Positions 45,951 through 55,062 of a stretch of DNA of 64,000 nt are shown one piece after another. The notes under the pieces were generated by a model. It did not search any database and was not told the origin of the DNA. It saw only the letters and a list, made by a program, of their open reading frames with translations. A program made the position numbers and the translations under genes. Within the stretch, counting starts at the first letter, position 1. The number at the start of each line of letters is the position of its first letter. This DNA comes from Clostridium bowmanii (lineage in GTDB: Bacteria > Bacillota > Clostridia > Clostridiales > Clostridiaceae): assembly GCF_018861315.1 (NCBI RefSeq), contig NZ_JAHLDL010000015.1:37146-101145 (forward strand), written 5' to 3'.

Positions 45951-46885
45951 ATGGAATGACAACATTTTTAGCTGCAGCAATAGTTGCAGGAACACCCCTT
46001 CTTTTTGCAACTCTTGGTGAAATATTAATAGAGAGAGCTGGTAACCTTAATCTTGGAGTAGAAGGCATGATGCTTATGGGAGCTGTAATAGGTTTCTTGG
46101 TTGGGCTAAACACAGAAAGTGTTTTTGCGGCACTCCTAGGAGCAATGGTTGCTGGAGCTTTTGGTGGCTTAATATTTGCTTTTTTAACAATATCATTAAG
46201 AGCAAATCAAGTTGTTACTGGCCTGGCCCTGGCTACTTTTGGTAGTGGGTTTTCAACCTTAATAGGAAAACAATTAGTAGGTCAAACTGCCCCGGTAGCA
46301 GTGAAAAGTTTTTTTAAACCCTACTCAATTCCCATAATAAGTGATATTCCTGTTATTGGCCCAATATTTTTTAAACATGACGCCTTTGTGTATCTTGGGT
46401 ATATATTAGCAGTAGTTATTGGTGTATATCTATACAATACTAGCAAAGGGTTAAACCTAAGAGCAATAGGGGAAAATCCAGGCTCAGCAGATGCAGCAAG
46501 TATAAATATTACATTATATAAGTATGTTCATATTCTAATTGGAGGAGCATTGTGTGGACTTGGAGGGGCTTACCTTTCACTTGTCTATATACCTAACTGG
46601 CAAGAAAATGTTGTAGCAGGTAGGGGATGGATTGCCATAGCGCTTGTTATATTTTCTGCATGGAATCCCTATAAAGCAATATTTGGAGCATTTTTATTTG
46701 GGGGACTTGATATAATAGGTTTTAGGCTTCAGGGAGCTGGAATTCAAATTATTTCTCAATATCTAGTAGATATGCTTCCATATTTAGTTACCATAGCGAT
46801 TCTTGTAATTGTATCTATGAAAAAATCTAAAAGGAATGCTCCGCCTAAAAACTTGGGGACACCATATTATAGGGAAGATAGATGA
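45947..46885 (+). CDS. Nucleoside ABC transporter permease (second)
   Basis: A 312-residue partner permease. TPLLFATLGEILIERAGNL and NLGVEGMMLMGAV are the family start; GGALCGLGGAYLSL lies near 200. A GTG start overlaps the preceding stop. Last gene of the operon; a terminator follows within 40 bases. Confidence 0.93.
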   Translation: MNGMTTFLAAAIVAGTPLLFATLGEILIERAGNLNLGVEGMMLMGAVIGFLVGLNTESVFAALLGAMVAGAFGGLIFAFLTISLRANQVVTGLALATFGSGFSTLIGKQLVGQTAPVAVKSFFKPYSIPIISDIPVIGPIFFKHDAFVYLGYILAVVIGVYLYNTSKGLNLRAIGENPGSADAASINITLYKYVHILIGGALCGLGGAYLSLVYIPNWQENVVAGRGWIAIALVIFSAWNPYKAIFGAFLFGGLDIIGFRLQGAGIQIISQYLVDMLPYLVTIAILVIVSMKKSKRNAPPKNLGTPYYREDR

Positions 46886-46925
46886 TGTAAAGATAATTTA
46901 AATATAAAATTGTATATTCCCATGT

Positions 46926-46963
46926 AAGGATAGACATTTAAGTCTGTCCTTTTAATTTTTTTG
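46926..46963 (+). terminator. Terminator of the nucleoside transporter operon
   Basis: AAGGATAGAC, loop ATTTAA, GTCTGTCCTT (one T-G pair), then TTAATTTTTTT. Confidence 0.9.
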
Positions 46964-46973
46964 TGAATAAGTA

Positions 46974-47002
46974 TTGACATAAGAAATTCATGGGATTACA
47001 AT
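46974..47002 (+). promoter_or_regulatory. Consensus sigma-A promoter of the marR-ABC exporter operon
   Basis: TTGACA (46974-46979), a 17-base spacer and TACAAT (46997-47002). Transcription would begin at about 47009, exactly where five 15-bp repeats start. Confidence 0.85.
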
Positions 47003-47008
47003 ATACTT

Positions 47009-47083
47009 CGTAAGCGAAACATACGTAAGCGAAATAAACGCGTGCGAAATAAACGTGTGCGAAATAAACGTGTGCGAAATGGT
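47009..47083 (+). repeat. Five 15-bp tandem repeats at the transcription start
   Basis: Units of consensus CGTGTGCGAAATAAA: two read CGTAAGCGAAA..., then one CGCGTGCG... and two CGTGTGCG.... The first unit with its left flank forms the palindrome TTCG-TAAG-CGAA. A location at +1 of a MarR-controlled promoter suggests repeated operator sites. Confidence 0.85.
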
Positions 47084-47123
47084 ATGAGTTACTAGAGAAG
47101 AATTTATTAAAGGTGGTGATGGA

Positions 47124-47564
47124 GTGAAAACATTAAACGAGAGCATAGAAGTTGCAAGACTTTTTCAAGAGGTTATGCAGTTATTTAAACATAGTATGAA
47201 TAAATTGCTTGAAGAAACGGGAATGTCAGCACCTCAAGGCATGGTACTAGGGCTTCTAAGTAAAAAAAAGAAGATAAAGATAACAGAACTTAGTCATCAA
47301 CTTTGTTTGTCTAATAGTACTGTATCAGGAATCGTAGATAGACTTGAAAAACAGAAAATGGTGGTAAGAGAAAGAAGCCTAGATGACAAGAGGGTAGTTT
47401 ATGTAAGCATAGCGCCGAATTTTAAAGATATGCATGAAAACTTTCATAAGCAGTTTGAAAAGAATATTCAAAATACAATGAGTAGAGGAAGCGAAGATGA
47501 ACTTAATAAAATTCATGAAGGATTAGATACACTTAAGAAGCTTTTAAGTGATCAACCAAAATAA
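47124..47564 (+). CDS. MarR family transcriptional regulator
   Basis: A 146-residue winged-helix regulator. KITELSHQLCLSNSTVSGIV (about 51-70) is the recognition region and KMVVRERSLDDKRVVYVSI the wing. GTG start with AGGTGG upstream. It is followed by a paired ABC exporter, so it probably represses the operon and releases it on binding a drug or toxic compound; binding to the tandem repeats is a good guess. Confidence 0.9.
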   Translation: MKTLNESIEVARLFQEVMQLFKHSMNKLLEETGMSAPQGMVLGLLSKKKKIKITELSHQLCLSNSTVSGIVDRLEKQKMVVRERSLDDKRVVYVSIAPNFKDMHENFHKQFEKNIQNTMSRGSEDELNKIHEGLDTLKKLLSDQPK

Positions 47565-47600
47565 ATAATAACAATAACAATAATAATAATAATAATAATA
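47565..47600 (+). repeat. AAT/AAC trinucleotide microsatellite
   Basis: A run of (ATA)n interrupted by two AAC-type units starts right after the marR stop and ends 15 bases before the exporter's ribosome binding site. It may vary in length by slippage and change spacing in the leader. Confidence 0.8.
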
Positions 47601-47626
47601 CAATAAAATATTAACAAGGAATGGGG

Positions 47627-49408
47627 ATGATATTTTTGATTAAATTATTTAAATTTTTAAAACCTTACACATTACAGATAATAGTAATAGTTTTATTAGT
47701 TTTTACTCAAGTACTAGCAAATCTATATTTACCAACATTGATGGCTGATATAGTAGACAAAGGTATATCACAAAAGGATACCTTTCAATCTATTTCATTT
47801 TTAGGTTTTAATGGAACATATAAAGGTATAAATTATATTATTAGAATAGGCGGAATCATGCTATTAGTATCAGCAGGTGGAGTTTTATGCTCAGTTGTAG
47901 CTTCATTTTTATCTTCAAGAACTGCTGTTGGGCTTGGTAGAATTATTCGTAATAAATTATTTACTAAAGTTGAAGGGTTCACGCTACATGAGTTTGATAA
48001 GGTTGGGACTGCCACCCTTATAACAAGGACTACAAATGACGTTGTTCAAGTTCAAACAGCAACCGTAATGATTTTTTCTATTTTGTTGTCTGCTCCTTTA
48101 ACTGCCATAGGAGGTATTGTTATGGCTTTAAGAGAGGATGTGCAACTAACTTGGATTTTTGCAGTTGTAGTACCGCTTCTTGGAATTATTATTGGAATAA
48201 CTCTTAAATATGCTATGCCATTATTTAAATTGATGCAAGTGAAATTAGATAAATTAAATCTTGTATTACGTGAAGGACTTACAGGTATTAGAGTAGTACG
48301 TGCATTTAATCGAATTGACACTGAAAAGGTTAGATTTGATGATGCTAACACTGACCTTATGGAAAACGCTATAAAAGTTAATAAAATCATGGCATTTCTA
48401 ATGCCAATAATGATGTTAATGATGAATGTGACAACAGTTTCTATTATTTGGTTTGGTGCTAAAAGAATAGATGCTGGTAGTATCCAAGTTGGTTCACTTA
48501 TTGCATTTATGCAATATGGAATGCAAATTTTAATGGGATTCTTAATGCTTGCTATGGTATTTATAATGATACCAAGAGCACAAGCCTCTGCAATAAGAAT
48601 AAATGAGGTATTAGATATGGAATCTGAAATCACTGACCCAAAGAATGCAATATTAGCAAATAAACAAAGTGGATATGTTGAATTTAAGAATGTAACATTT
48701 AGTTACGAAGGGGCAGATCAGCCAGCTATTTGTGACATAACATTTAGTGCAAGACCTGGTGAAACAACCGCTATTATTGGTGGTACAGGTGCAGGTAAAT
48801 CAACTCTTATAAACTTAATACCACGTTTTTATGATGTAACTTCTGGCTCGGTATTGGTTGATGGAGTAGATATACGTGAAATGAGTCAAAATGACCTTCG
48901 GTCAAAGATAGGTTTTGTTCCCCAAAACACTGTGCTTTTTACTGGAAGTATTGCTAATAATATTAAATATGGTAAAGATAATGCTACTATGGAAGAAATT
49001 AAGCATGCAGCAACTGTAGCACAAGCAACGAATTTTATAAACGGAATGAAAGAAGGATATGAACATATTATTGCTCAGGGAGGAACGAATGTTTCTGGTG
49101 GACAAAAGCAGCGTCTTTCTATAGCACGTGCTCTAGTTAGAAAACCTGAAATATATATTTTTGATGATAGTTTTTCAGCACTTGATTTTAAAACTGATGC
49201 GAGACTAAGGGCAGCACTAAAAAAAGAAACAGTAAAGTCTACAGTAATAATTATTGCTCAAAGGGTTGCAACAGTTATGGATGCAGATAGAATTATAGTT
49301 TTAGATGAAGGCGTAATTGCAGGCATTGGAACTCACAAAGAACTTTTAAATAGTTGTAAAATATATCATGAGATTGTATCTTCACAGCTTTCAGAGGAGG
49401 AATTATAA
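47627..49408 (+). CDS. ABC exporter half-transporter with degenerate ATP site
   Basis: A 593-residue six-segment membrane domain (to about 320) plus ATPase domain. Walker A is GGTGAGKST (about 385), the signature NVSGGQKQRLSIARAL is intact, but Walker B ends IYIFDDSFSALD (Asp instead of the catalytic Glu) and the switch His is Gln (IIIAQRVATV). This is the pattern of the BmrC/LmrC-like half of heterodimeric multidrug exporters. The ATG at 47627 is 6 bases after AAGGA; an ATG two codons upstream touches it. One-base overlap with the partner. Confidence 0.92.
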   Translation: MIFLIKLFKFLKPYTLQIIVIVLLVFTQVLANLYLPTLMADIVDKGISQKDTFQSISFLGFNGTYKGINYIIRIGGIMLLVSAGGVLCSVVASFLSSRTAVGLGRIIRNKLFTKVEGFTLHEFDKVGTATLITRTTNDVVQVQTATVMIFSILLSAPLTAIGGIVMALREDVQLTWIFAVVVPLLGIIIGITLKYAMPLFKLMQVKLDKLNLVLREGLTGIRVVRAFNRIDTEKVRFDDANTDLMENAIKVNKIMAFLMPIMMLMMNVTTVSIIWFGAKRIDAGSIQVGSLIAFMQYGMQILMGFLMLAMVFIMIPRAQASAIRINEVLDMESEITDPKNAILANKQSGYVEFKNVTFSYEGADQPAICDITFSARPGETTAIIGGTGAGKSTLINLIPRFYDVTSGSVLVDGVDIREMSQNDLRSKIGFVPQNTVLFTGSIANNIKYGKDNATMEEIKHAATVAQATNFINGMKEGYEHIIAQGGTNVSGGQKQRLSIARALVRKPEIYIFDDSFSALDFKTDARLRAALKKETVKSTVIIIAQRVATVMDADRIIVLDEGVIAGIGTHKELLNSCKIYHEIVSSQLSEEEL

Positions 49409-51408
49409 TGAGTGAAAATAACAAGAACAAACCTCAAGGCGGAATGCGTGGTGGTCCAATGGGATCCTTTAGCGGTCCAATAGTAAAAGCCAAAGACTTT
49501 AAAGGAACATTAAAAAGACTTTTAAGTTATTTAAAACCACAAAGAACCAATTTTATTTTAGTATTTATATTTGCGATAATCAGCACTATTTTTACAATAG
49601 TAGGACCTAAAATTTCAGCAAGGGCTATAGATAAATTGGTTGAAGGTATTAAAAGTAAATTTGGTTTAATTCAGCTGCATGCTGCGCAAGATAAAATAGC
49701 AGCCGCAATAAATGCTAATCCCGCTGCAGCTAATAGTCCAAAAGTAATTGATGGACTGGATCAAATTAAAACTGGAATTGCTAAGATAATGGATATAAAC
49801 GGTGGAAACATAGATTTCACTTATATTCGAAATATTATTCTTTTGTTACTTGGATTGTATTTAGTAAGTACAGTTTTTGGATTCCTTCAACAGTATATAA
49901 TGGCTGGAGTTGCACAGAAAACTGTTTATAATCTTCGATTAGAAGTTGAGGACAAATTATCGAGGCTACCACTCAAGTTCTTTGATTCAAAAACACATGG
50001 TGAGATATTAAGTCGTGTTACAAATGATGTTGACAATATATCGACAACACTTCAACAAAGTCTTACTCAACTTGTTACAGCTATTGTTACCATCGTTGGT
50101 ATTGTTATTATGATGCTTACAATAAGTCCACTAATGACACTTGTTGTTATTTTAACTTTGCCACTATATATTATTGTGACAGCTTTTGTTGCAAAGCGAT
50201 CTCAAAAATATTTTGCTGCACAGCAAAAGGAAATTGGAGCTCTTAATGGTCATGTTGAAGAGATGTATACAGGACATAAAATTGTTAAATCCTTTGGTCA
50301 TGAGAAAGATTCAATTAAAGAGTTTGAAAATATTAATGATAGATTATACAATGCAGGCTGGAAAGCTCAGTTTATATCAGGAATAATAATGCCTATGATG
50401 AGATTTGTTAGTAATATAGGTTATGTGGTAGTTTGCGTTGTTGGTGGATTTTTAGCAACAAAAGGTAGAATTAGTATAGGTAACATTCAAGCTTTTATTC
50501 AATATTCTAGTCAGTTTACTCAACCAATAGTTCAAACTGCAAATATTGCCAATATAATTCAATCAACAGTAGCTTCGGCTGAACGTATTTTTGAATTATT
50601 AGATGAAGTAGAAGAGATTACGGAAACTAGTAATATTAAGGTGATTGAATTACCTAAGGGAGAAGTTAAATTTGAAAATGTTGATTTCAGCTATAAAGCA
50701 GATGAACCTCTTATTGTGAATATGAATCTTGATGTAAAACGTGGTCATACAATTGCAATTGTTGGACCAACGGGTGCCGGTAAAACTACACTTGTTAACT
50801 TGTTAATGAGGTTTTATGAGATAGATGCTGGTAAAATCACAGTTGATGGAGTGGATATAAGAGACATAAAACGTGGGGAACTACGTAGTATGTTTGGAAT
50901 GGTACTTCAAGATACTTGGCTCTTTAATGGCACTATAATGGATAATATTGCTTATGGAAAAGAGGTCGCCACCGAGGATGAGATCATGAAGGCGGCACGA
51001 GCAGCTCATGCGCATCACTTTATTAAGACTCTCCCTGATGGATACAATACGATACTAAATGAAGAAGCTTCAAATATATCACAGGGTCAAAAGCAACTTC
51101 TTACTATAGCAAGGGCAATACTTGCAAACCCAACAATTATGATACTTGATGAAGCTACAAGTAACGTTGACTCAAGAACAGAAGTTTATATACAAAATGC
51201 TATGACAGCACTTATGCAAAACAGAACAAGTTTTGTAATTGCACATAGACTTTCTACAATTAAAGAGGCAGAGCTAATATTAGTAATGAACAAGGGAAGT
51301 ATCATTGAGATGGGTAATCATAATGAACTTCTTGCTAAGAATGGCTTCTATGCAGATCTTTATAATAGTCAGTTTAGTGGAGCAAACTTAGATAATGATG
51401 TAGTATAA
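49408..51408 (+). CDS. ABC exporter half-transporter, catalytic partner
   Basis: A 666-residue partner. An N-terminal Gly/Pro-rich extension (to about 35) precedes the membrane domain, and a soluble loop of about 50 residues (from about 80) sits between the first segments. Walker A is GPTGAGKTT (about 452), Walker B IMILDEATSNVD with catalytic Glu, and H-loop FVIAHRLST. Its signature is degenerate (NISQGQKQLLT), matching the complementary defect in the first subunit: one active and one inactive site form the dimer. Confidence 0.92.
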   Translation: MSENNKNKPQGGMRGGPMGSFSGPIVKAKDFKGTLKRLLSYLKPQRTNFILVFIFAIISTIFTIVGPKISARAIDKLVEGIKSKFGLIQLHAAQDKIAAAINANPAAANSPKVIDGLDQIKTGIAKIMDINGGNIDFTYIRNIILLLLGLYLVSTVFGFLQQYIMAGVAQKTVYNLRLEVEDKLSRLPLKFFDSKTHGEILSRVTNDVDNISTTLQQSLTQLVTAIVTIVGIVIMMLTISPLMTLVVILTLPLYIIVTAFVAKRSQKYFAAQQKEIGALNGHVEEMYTGHKIVKSFGHEKDSIKEFENINDRLYNAGWKAQFISGIIMPMMRFVSNIGYVVVCVVGGFLATKGRISIGNIQAFIQYSSQFTQPIVQTANIANIIQSTVASAERIFELLDEVEEITETSNIKVIELPKGEVKFENVDFSYKADEPLIVNMNLDVKRGHTIAIVGPTGAGKTTLVNLLMRFYEIDAGKITVDGVDIRDIKRGELRSMFGMVLQDTWLFNGTIMDNIAYGKEVATEDEIMKAARAAHAHHFIKTLPDGYNTILNEEASNISQGQKQLLTIARAILANPTIMILDEATSNVDSRTEVYIQNAMTALMQNRTSFVIAHRLSTIKEAELILVMNKGSIIEMGNHNELLAKNGFYADLYNSQFSGANLDNDVV

Positions 51409-51423
51409 AATAAGTTTTAAAAT

Positions 51424-51462
51424 AAGGCTATGTTACCATTATTTCAATGGTGACATAGCCTT
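51424..51462. terminator. Bidirectional terminator
   Basis: A 17-bp stem (AAGGCTATGTTACCATT, loop ATTTC, complement with one G-T pair) between the exporter and the converging SGNH hydrolase gene. Confidence 0.85.
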
Positions 51463-51469
51463 AAATTAA

Positions 51470-52186
51470 TTATGATTGTAATAAAAAATTAAAGTTTTCA
51501 TTTATATATTTTAATATAACAGTTGCTATTAATGATTGACCACCCATATTTGGATGTATACCGTCTTTACATAAAAACTGGCTGTAATCGCTATGTTTTG
51601 TAAATTCTGATCTTACATCTATAAGCATAGTACCAGTTTCATTAGCTACTTCTGTAATAATTTTATTATAGGAGCTATGCCAGTTGAAAAGAGCATCTTT
51701 TGTACCAAGCCAATGTAAAATATTTTGTTCTGCAAAAGAATCTTCTTTAGTAATCCATTTGAAATATTTTAGTGGATCTAGTGGTGGTAGTGTCATAAGC
51801 ACAGGCAATATGTGATTATTTTTCAAGGTATCAATCATCCCACACAGTGTTTCACGATAAGTAGAAATATCAGTGTTGGGTTTGTATTCCCTATCAGGAT
51901 TTTTAGCAATGTCAGCCCAGTTATAGTCACAGTCATTACCACCAAATTCTATTAAAACTATATCAGGTGACTTTTTTATTACATCGTTATACATCTTACT
52001 AACACCTCTCATAATGGTGCTTCCGAATTTACCTGCATTATATACTTGCCCTTTTATTTTATTTCCAATTATGGTTGTAAAGTTTTCTTTTAGAGGTGCA
52101 TATTTAGATCTTTCCTCGTCGTAAATGATTCCCTTTGTAATAGAATCGCCAAATGCTATAAGAGTGTAGCTATCTTTTATTATCAT
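51470..52186 (-). CDS. SGNH/GDSL-family hydrolase
   Basis: A 238-residue esterase-like protein. Block I LIAFGDSITKG carries the catalytic Ser (about 16), block III EFGGNDCDYNW the Gly-Asn, and block V KDGIHPNMGG the Asp-His. No signal peptide, so it is cytoplasmic. The substrate, such as an acyl ester or acetylated sugar, is unknown. GGAGGT precedes the ATG. Single gene. Confidence 0.88.
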   Translation of the reverse strand: MIIKDSYTLIAFGDSITKGIIYDEERSKYAPLKENFTTIIGNKIKGQVYNAGKFGSTIMRGVSKMYNDVIKKSPDIVLIEFGGNDCDYNWADIAKNPDREYKPNTDISTYRETLCGMIDTLKNNHILPVLMTLPPLDPLKYFKWITKEDSFAEQNILHWLGTKDALFNWHSSYNKIITEVANETGTMLIDVRSEFTKHSDYSQFLCKDGIHPNMGGQSLIATVILKYINENFNFLLQS

Positions 52187-52283
52187 AATATACCTCCATA
52201 AAATTAATTATTAATCTCACAAATTTTTTTATATAATCCATTTAATCTATACTAACAATATAGCACACAAATACAAACAATTC

Positions 52284-52310
52284 AATACGTAGTTATTAAA
52301 ACTACGTATT
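52284..52310. repeat. 11-bp inverted repeat in a gene-free gap
   Basis: AATACGTAGTT, loop ATTAA and exact complement, in the 360-base gap between divergent genes. No T-run, so an operator-like site is more likely than a terminator. Confidence 0.5.
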
Positions 52311-52406
52311 AAATAAATATATTTTTGTTAATTGAAATCTCACATAATTATTCATATCTCAAAGATATATAATTCCCATAAAAATTTTATTGATACCATC
52401 TATTTG

Positions 52407-52443
52407 CCTCTAATATCTTATATTAAATATAGAGGTTTTTTTA
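52407..52443 (+). terminator. Orphan terminator-like hairpin upstream of the epimerase gene
   Basis: CCTCTA ... TAGAGG around an AT-rich 17-base interior, followed by TTTTTTTATTT. No gene on this strand ends here. It could close a small leader transcript or be an attenuator. Confidence 0.5.
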
Positions 52444-52548
52444 TTTGAAAAATATTCTTATAAATCATAGTAGTTATGGTATATTATGATAGAGTCTAAA
52501 AAATATTAGCCTCAGAAAAAAGAGATGATTTCAGAATGGAGGGATTTA

Positions 52549-53565
52549 ATGAAAGCTTTATTTATTGGTGGAACAGGAACTATTAGTAGTGCAATATCTA
52601 AACTTGTAGTTGAAAAGGGGTGGGAACTTTATTTATTAAATCGAGGAAATAATGTTAGCAAGGTTCCAGAAGGAGCAAGGGTTTTAACTGCTGATATTAA
52701 TGATGAACATTTGGTTTCTGAACTTATTAAAGATATGAAATTTGATGTAGTAGCTGATTTTATTGCGTTTAAACCTTCACAGATTCAAAGGGACATTAGA
52801 CTTTTTAGTGGCAAAACAAGGCAGTTTATTTGTATTAGCTCAGCTTCAGCCTACCAGAAGCCTTTGTCATATTATAAAATTACTGAAAGTACACCACTTT
52901 CTAATCCATATTGGCAGTATTCTCGTGAAAAAATAGCTTGTGAAGAAAGATTAATGGAGGAGTATCGAACTAACAATTTTCCTGTAACTATAATTCGACC
53001 AAGTCATACCTATGGTGATAGTAGTCTACCACTAGCTATACATGGTAAAAATGGTCCATGGCAGGTTATTGACAGAATAATCAAAGGAAAACCAGTTATT
53101 ATTCAAGGTGATGGTACTTCCCTTTGGACAGTAACTCATAATTCTGATTTTGCAAAGGCATTTTTCGGGATAATGGGGAATCATGCAGCAATAGGAGAAG
53201 CTATTCATATAACTTCAGATGAGTCTATAACTTGGAATAACATATATGATTGTATTGGAGAAGCACTCCATATTGAAGTTAAGAAGGTACATATCGCTAC
53301 GGATTTTTTAGTGAAATGTCAAGCTGACTTTGAAGGTGGGTTAATAGGAGATAAGGCTAATAGTGTAGTTTTTGATAATAGTAAAATTAAAAGACTAGTT
53401 CCGGGTTTTGTTGCTACTGTTAGATTTGATCAAGGGGTAAAACACTCTATTAAATATATATTATCTCATACTGAATTACAAATAGCTGATGAGGAGTTTG
53501 ATATTTTTTGTGATAGAATAATAGAGGCAGAGCAGAAAGCTTTAAAATATTTTAAAAATATATAA
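52549..53565 (+). CDS. NAD-dependent epimerase/dehydratase family protein
   Basis: A 338-residue extended short-chain dehydrogenase. The nucleotide loop is FIGGTGTISSAI (4-15), and the YxxxK pair appears as YSREK near 124-128, followed by IRPSHTYGDSSLP. The ATG at 52549 has GGAGG 6 bases upstream. Sugar-nucleotide epimerases and reductases share this fold, so the substrate cannot be set. No adjacent partner enzyme. Confidence 0.85.
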   Translation: MKALFIGGTGTISSAISKLVVEKGWELYLLNRGNNVSKVPEGARVLTADINDEHLVSELIKDMKFDVVADFIAFKPSQIQRDIRLFSGKTRQFICISSASAYQKPLSYYKITESTPLSNPYWQYSREKIACEERLMEEYRTNNFPVTIIRPSHTYGDSSLPLAIHGKNGPWQVIDRIIKGKPVIIQGDGTSLWTVTHNSDFAKAFFGIMGNHAAIGEAIHITSDESITWNNIYDCIGEALHIEVKKVHIATDFLVKCQADFEGGLIGDKANSVVFDNSKIKRLVPGFVATVRFDQGVKHSIKYILSHTELQIADEEFDIFCDRIIEAEQKALKYFKNI

Positions 53566-53625
53566 GACTTTTATCGTAAAATGGAATTTTAGTTTAGCTG
53601 AAAATCTATCTTATTATAGAAAAAT

Positions 53626-53668
53626 AGAGTTAGTAGATATATTTATCTGCTGGCTCTTATTTTTTTTG
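53626..53668 (+). terminator. Terminator after the epimerase-like gene
   Basis: AGAGTTAGTAGAT ... ATCTGCTGGCTCT imperfect stem followed by TATTTTTTTTT. Confidence 0.75.
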
Positions 53669-53814
53669 TAAAATAACCTCAACATCATTGCATTATTAAT
53701 TAATAATATAGGAATATAATTGGAGATAAATGCATAAAACTTATATTAATAGAATTGAGAAAATAAACAAACTAATTATTAAGGCGCTATTAAATAAAAG
53801 TAGGGGGGTAAAAA

Positions 53815-54984
53815 ATGAAAAAGAAGATATCAATTTTAATTACAGTTCTAATGGTTGTGACAATGGGGCTCAGTGGCTGCGGGAAAAAGACAGAAAACAA
53901 GGTTGCAACTGAAAGTGATGTAATTAAAATTGGAGTTTTTGAACCTATGACTGGAGCCAATGCAGCTGGTGGAGCACTAGAAATTGAAGGTATAAAGCTT
54001 GCAAATAAACTTTACCCTGAGGTATTGGAAAAAAAGGTTGAACTTGTAATTGTAGACAATAAGTCTGATAAAGTGGAAGCAGCGAATGCAGCCTCAAGAT
54101 TGGTTGAAAAGGAAAAGGTTACAGCAATAATTGGTAGTTGGGGAAGTTCACTTTCTATGGCAGCAGGAGATATCGTTAAGAAAGCTCAGATTCCAACAAT
54201 GGGAACATCCTGTACAAATCCACTTGTAACATTAGGTAATGAATATTACTTTAGAGTATGTTTTATAGACCCTTTCCAAGGAACTGTTATGGCGAATTAT
54301 GCTTTCAACACATTAAAAGCTAAAAAGGTTGCCATTGTTCAAGAAGTATCAAATGACTATGCAATAGGACTCGCAAAATATTTTACAGACTCTTTTAAGA
54401 AATTAACTGGTGATGAGAATTCTATTGTTGCGGTAACAAATTACAATACTGGAGATCAAGATTTTACAGCTCAACTTACAAACTTAAAAGCTAAAAATCC
54501 AGATGTTATTTTCGCACCTGGTAATTTCACAGAATCAGCACTCGTAATAAGACAAGCGAGACAATTAGGAATAACCACACCTTTTATCGGAGGAGATACT
54601 TGGGAAACACCAGAATTCATAACAACAGGAAAAGAAGCAGTAGAAGGAGCCACCTTCTCAACATTCTTTGCTACTGAAAAGCCAATTACAAAAGAATCAC
54701 AAGTATTCCTAGATGCATACAGAAAAGAATATAACGGAAAAGAACCAGCAGCAGTAGCCGCTCTTGGTTATGATGCATATATCATACTTTTAGATGGGAT
54801 TAAGAGAGTTGGATCTGCGGATTCAGTTAAACTAAGAGATGAACTTGCGAAAACTAAAGACTTCCAAGGTGCAGCTGGAGTTATAAATTTTGATGAAAAT
54901 AGAAATGCTGTAAAGAGTGCTGTAATTAAAGAAGTTAAAGATGGGAAATTCACATTTAAGGAAGTTATAGAGCCTATTAAATAG
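53815..54984 (+). CDS. livK: Branched-chain amino acid-binding lipoprotein
   Basis: A 389-residue type I periplasmic binding protein with lipobox MGLSGCGKK (Cys about 22). The fold begins VIKIGVFEPMTGANAAGG, with IIGSWGSSLSMAAGD near 103 and IFAPGNFTESA near 230. Followed by livH, M, G and F, so leucine, isoleucine, valine or a related amino acid is the likely cargo. GGGGGG upstream. Confidence 0.92.
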   Translation: MKKKISILITVLMVVTMGLSGCGKKTENKVATESDVIKIGVFEPMTGANAAGGALEIEGIKLANKLYPEVLEKKVELVIVDNKSDKVEAANAASRLVEKEKVTAIIGSWGSSLSMAAGDIVKKAQIPTMGTSCTNPLVTLGNEYYFRVCFIDPFQGTVMANYAFNTLKAKKVAIVQEVSNDYAIGLAKYFTDSFKKLTGDENSIVAVTNYNTGDQDFTAQLTNLKAKNPDVIFAPGNFTESALVIRQARQLGITTPFIGGDTWETPEFITTGKEAVEGATFSTFFATEKPITKESQVFLDAYRKEYNGKEPAAVAALGYDAYIILLDGIKRVGSADSVKLRDELAKTKDFQGAAGVINFDENRNAVKSAVIKEVKDGKFTFKEVIEPIK

Positions 54985-54997
54985 TAGCACATAAAAT

Positions 54998-55031
54998 AAT
55001 ACGCTTCCATCGAAACGGTGTGAAGCGTATT
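54998..55031 (+). terminator. Attenuating hairpin between livK and livH
   Basis: AATACGCTTCCATCG, loop AAA, CGGTGTGAAGCGTATT with one bulge, then GTTTTAAAT. A weak T-run would allow readthrough and give more binding protein than permease. Confidence 0.75.
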
Positions 55032-55062
55032 GTTTTAAATAAGAGTATGAGGAGGAGGACAA

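Noticed and set aside
47009..47083. The 15-bp repeats as a CRISPR array or replication iterons
   Set aside because: Units abut without spacers, and there is no rep or cas gene. A regulatory role at the promoter fits better.
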